NCBI GenBank assembly: GCA_030632385.1
Contig: DAOVUW010000054.1
Span: 1 to 6,123 of the forward strand
Direction: 5' to 3'
Origin: Candidatus Nanohalarchaeota archaeon
GTDB taxonomy: Archaea > EX4484-52
DNA length: 6,123 nucleotides
This document shows, piece by piece, positions 5,763 to 6,123 of this stretch (position 1 is the first letter of the stretch; each line of letters opens with the position of its first letter). The notes below the pieces were generated by a model that made no database searches, was not told where the DNA came from, and worked only from the letters and a program-made list of their open reading frames with translations. Position numbers and translations under genes: made by a program.

Positions 5763-6123
5763 TTATTTATAATCAAAAAGAGTTCTTTGTTTTATATTTT
5801 CTATTGTTTTCCATCTGGTTCTTGCTTCAGGCGGAATTTTATTGAATTTTTTAAAATATTGATTTAAGAAATTGATTGTAATTGAATCTGAAGGATACCC
5901 ACTTCCGACAATAAAACCCTGTTTTTTGTATTTTTCATTAATTTTCTTGATAAAATTGTCTCTTGTGACTTTTGCAACAATAGATGCCGCACTGACAATT
6001 TTATATTTTGAATCTGCCTTAAATTCAAGAAATATCTTAACATTTTTTTTTGCTTTTTTAATAAATTCCTCTTTCATGTTTTTTTTAGTTGAAAAACAAT
6101 CAATGTAAATCTCTTTTGCTTCA
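5763..6123 (-). CDS. rnhB: Ribonuclease HII, C-terminal part (N-terminus off the right edge)
   Basis: RNase HII cuts the RNA strand of RNA:DNA hybrids, including single ribonucleotides left in DNA and Okazaki primers. The visible 119 complete codons begin upstream of the first in-frame ATG (6077), with EAKEIYIDCFSTKKN continuing from outside the window, so 6077 is not the true start. Two of the four expected catalytic acids are visible: the Asp in YID (codon near 6101) and the Asp in KADSKY (codon near 6014). They are followed by the family signature IVSAASIVAKVTRD, then GSGYPSD and the C-terminal RTRWKTIE. The form matches archaeal RNase HII. The missing N-terminus should carry the DEAGRG motif with the other two acids. 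The C-terminus ends in QRTLFDYK; this could be the PIP-like tail that binds the PCNA clamp (Q-x-x-L-F-x-Y resembles Q-x-x-h-x-x-a-a loosely), but that is weak. No frameshift is seen. Confidence 0.95.
   Translation of the reverse strand, partial: EAKEIYIDCFSTKKNMKEEFIKKAKKNVKIFLEFKADSKYKIVSAASIVAKVTRDNFIKKINEKYKKQGFIVGSGYPSDSITINFLNQYFKKFNKIPPEARTRWKTIENIKQRTLFDYK

Noticed and set aside
6075..6077. ATG at 6077 as the true start of RNase HII
   Set aside because: The frame continues upstream with EAKEIYIDCFSTKKN, which contains a catalytic Asp of the family. The gene is cut by the window edge.

Overview
The window is strongly AT-rich, codes densely on both strands, and reads as archaeal. The evidence is a type IA topoisomerase with the archaeal GRVQGP and AHPAI signatures and C-terminal zinc ribbons, a hypusine-type aIF5A of archaeal length, an archaeal-type RNase HII, starts that look leaderless, and a protein with a class III (archaellin/pilin-type) signal peptide. 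Short proteins, A/T-rich codons and little-known small coiled-coil proteins suggest a DPANN-type archaeon. That placement is an inference; no marker here fixes the phylum.

Layout. Bases 1-975 (minus strand) hold the N-terminal 325 residues of an unrecognised protein: a helical, HEAT-like part followed by at least eight nine-residue repeats of the type VPEPTVEQN, running off the left edge. Bases 1031-3247 (minus) encode DNA topoisomerase I. A short divergent intergenic region of about 60 bp separates it from a tightly packed plus-strand cluster: a small acidic coiled-coil protein (3310-3723), aIF5A (3744-4136), a circularly permuted GTPase (4133-4894) and a membrane-anchored or secreted prepilin-like protein (4887-5621). 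The last three genes overlap by 4 and 8 bases, so the four genes are probably one operon. After a 141-bp convergent intergenic region with inverted repeats comes the C-terminal part of RNase HII (5763-6123, minus), whose N-terminus lies beyond the right edge.

Functional reading. The right-hand cluster joins two translation or ribosome-related genes (aIF5A and a YlqF/YawG-type GTPase) to two unknowns. TopA and RNase HII are housekeeping DNA-topology and RNA:DNA-hybrid enzymes. There are no mobile elements, CRISPR arrays, tRNAs or rRNAs. I found no convincing new multi-gene system. The least explained items are the repeat-tailed HEAT-like protein, the prepilin-like protein tied to translation genes, the coiled-coil protein at the head of the operon, and a GTPase with an eroded guanine-specificity motif.
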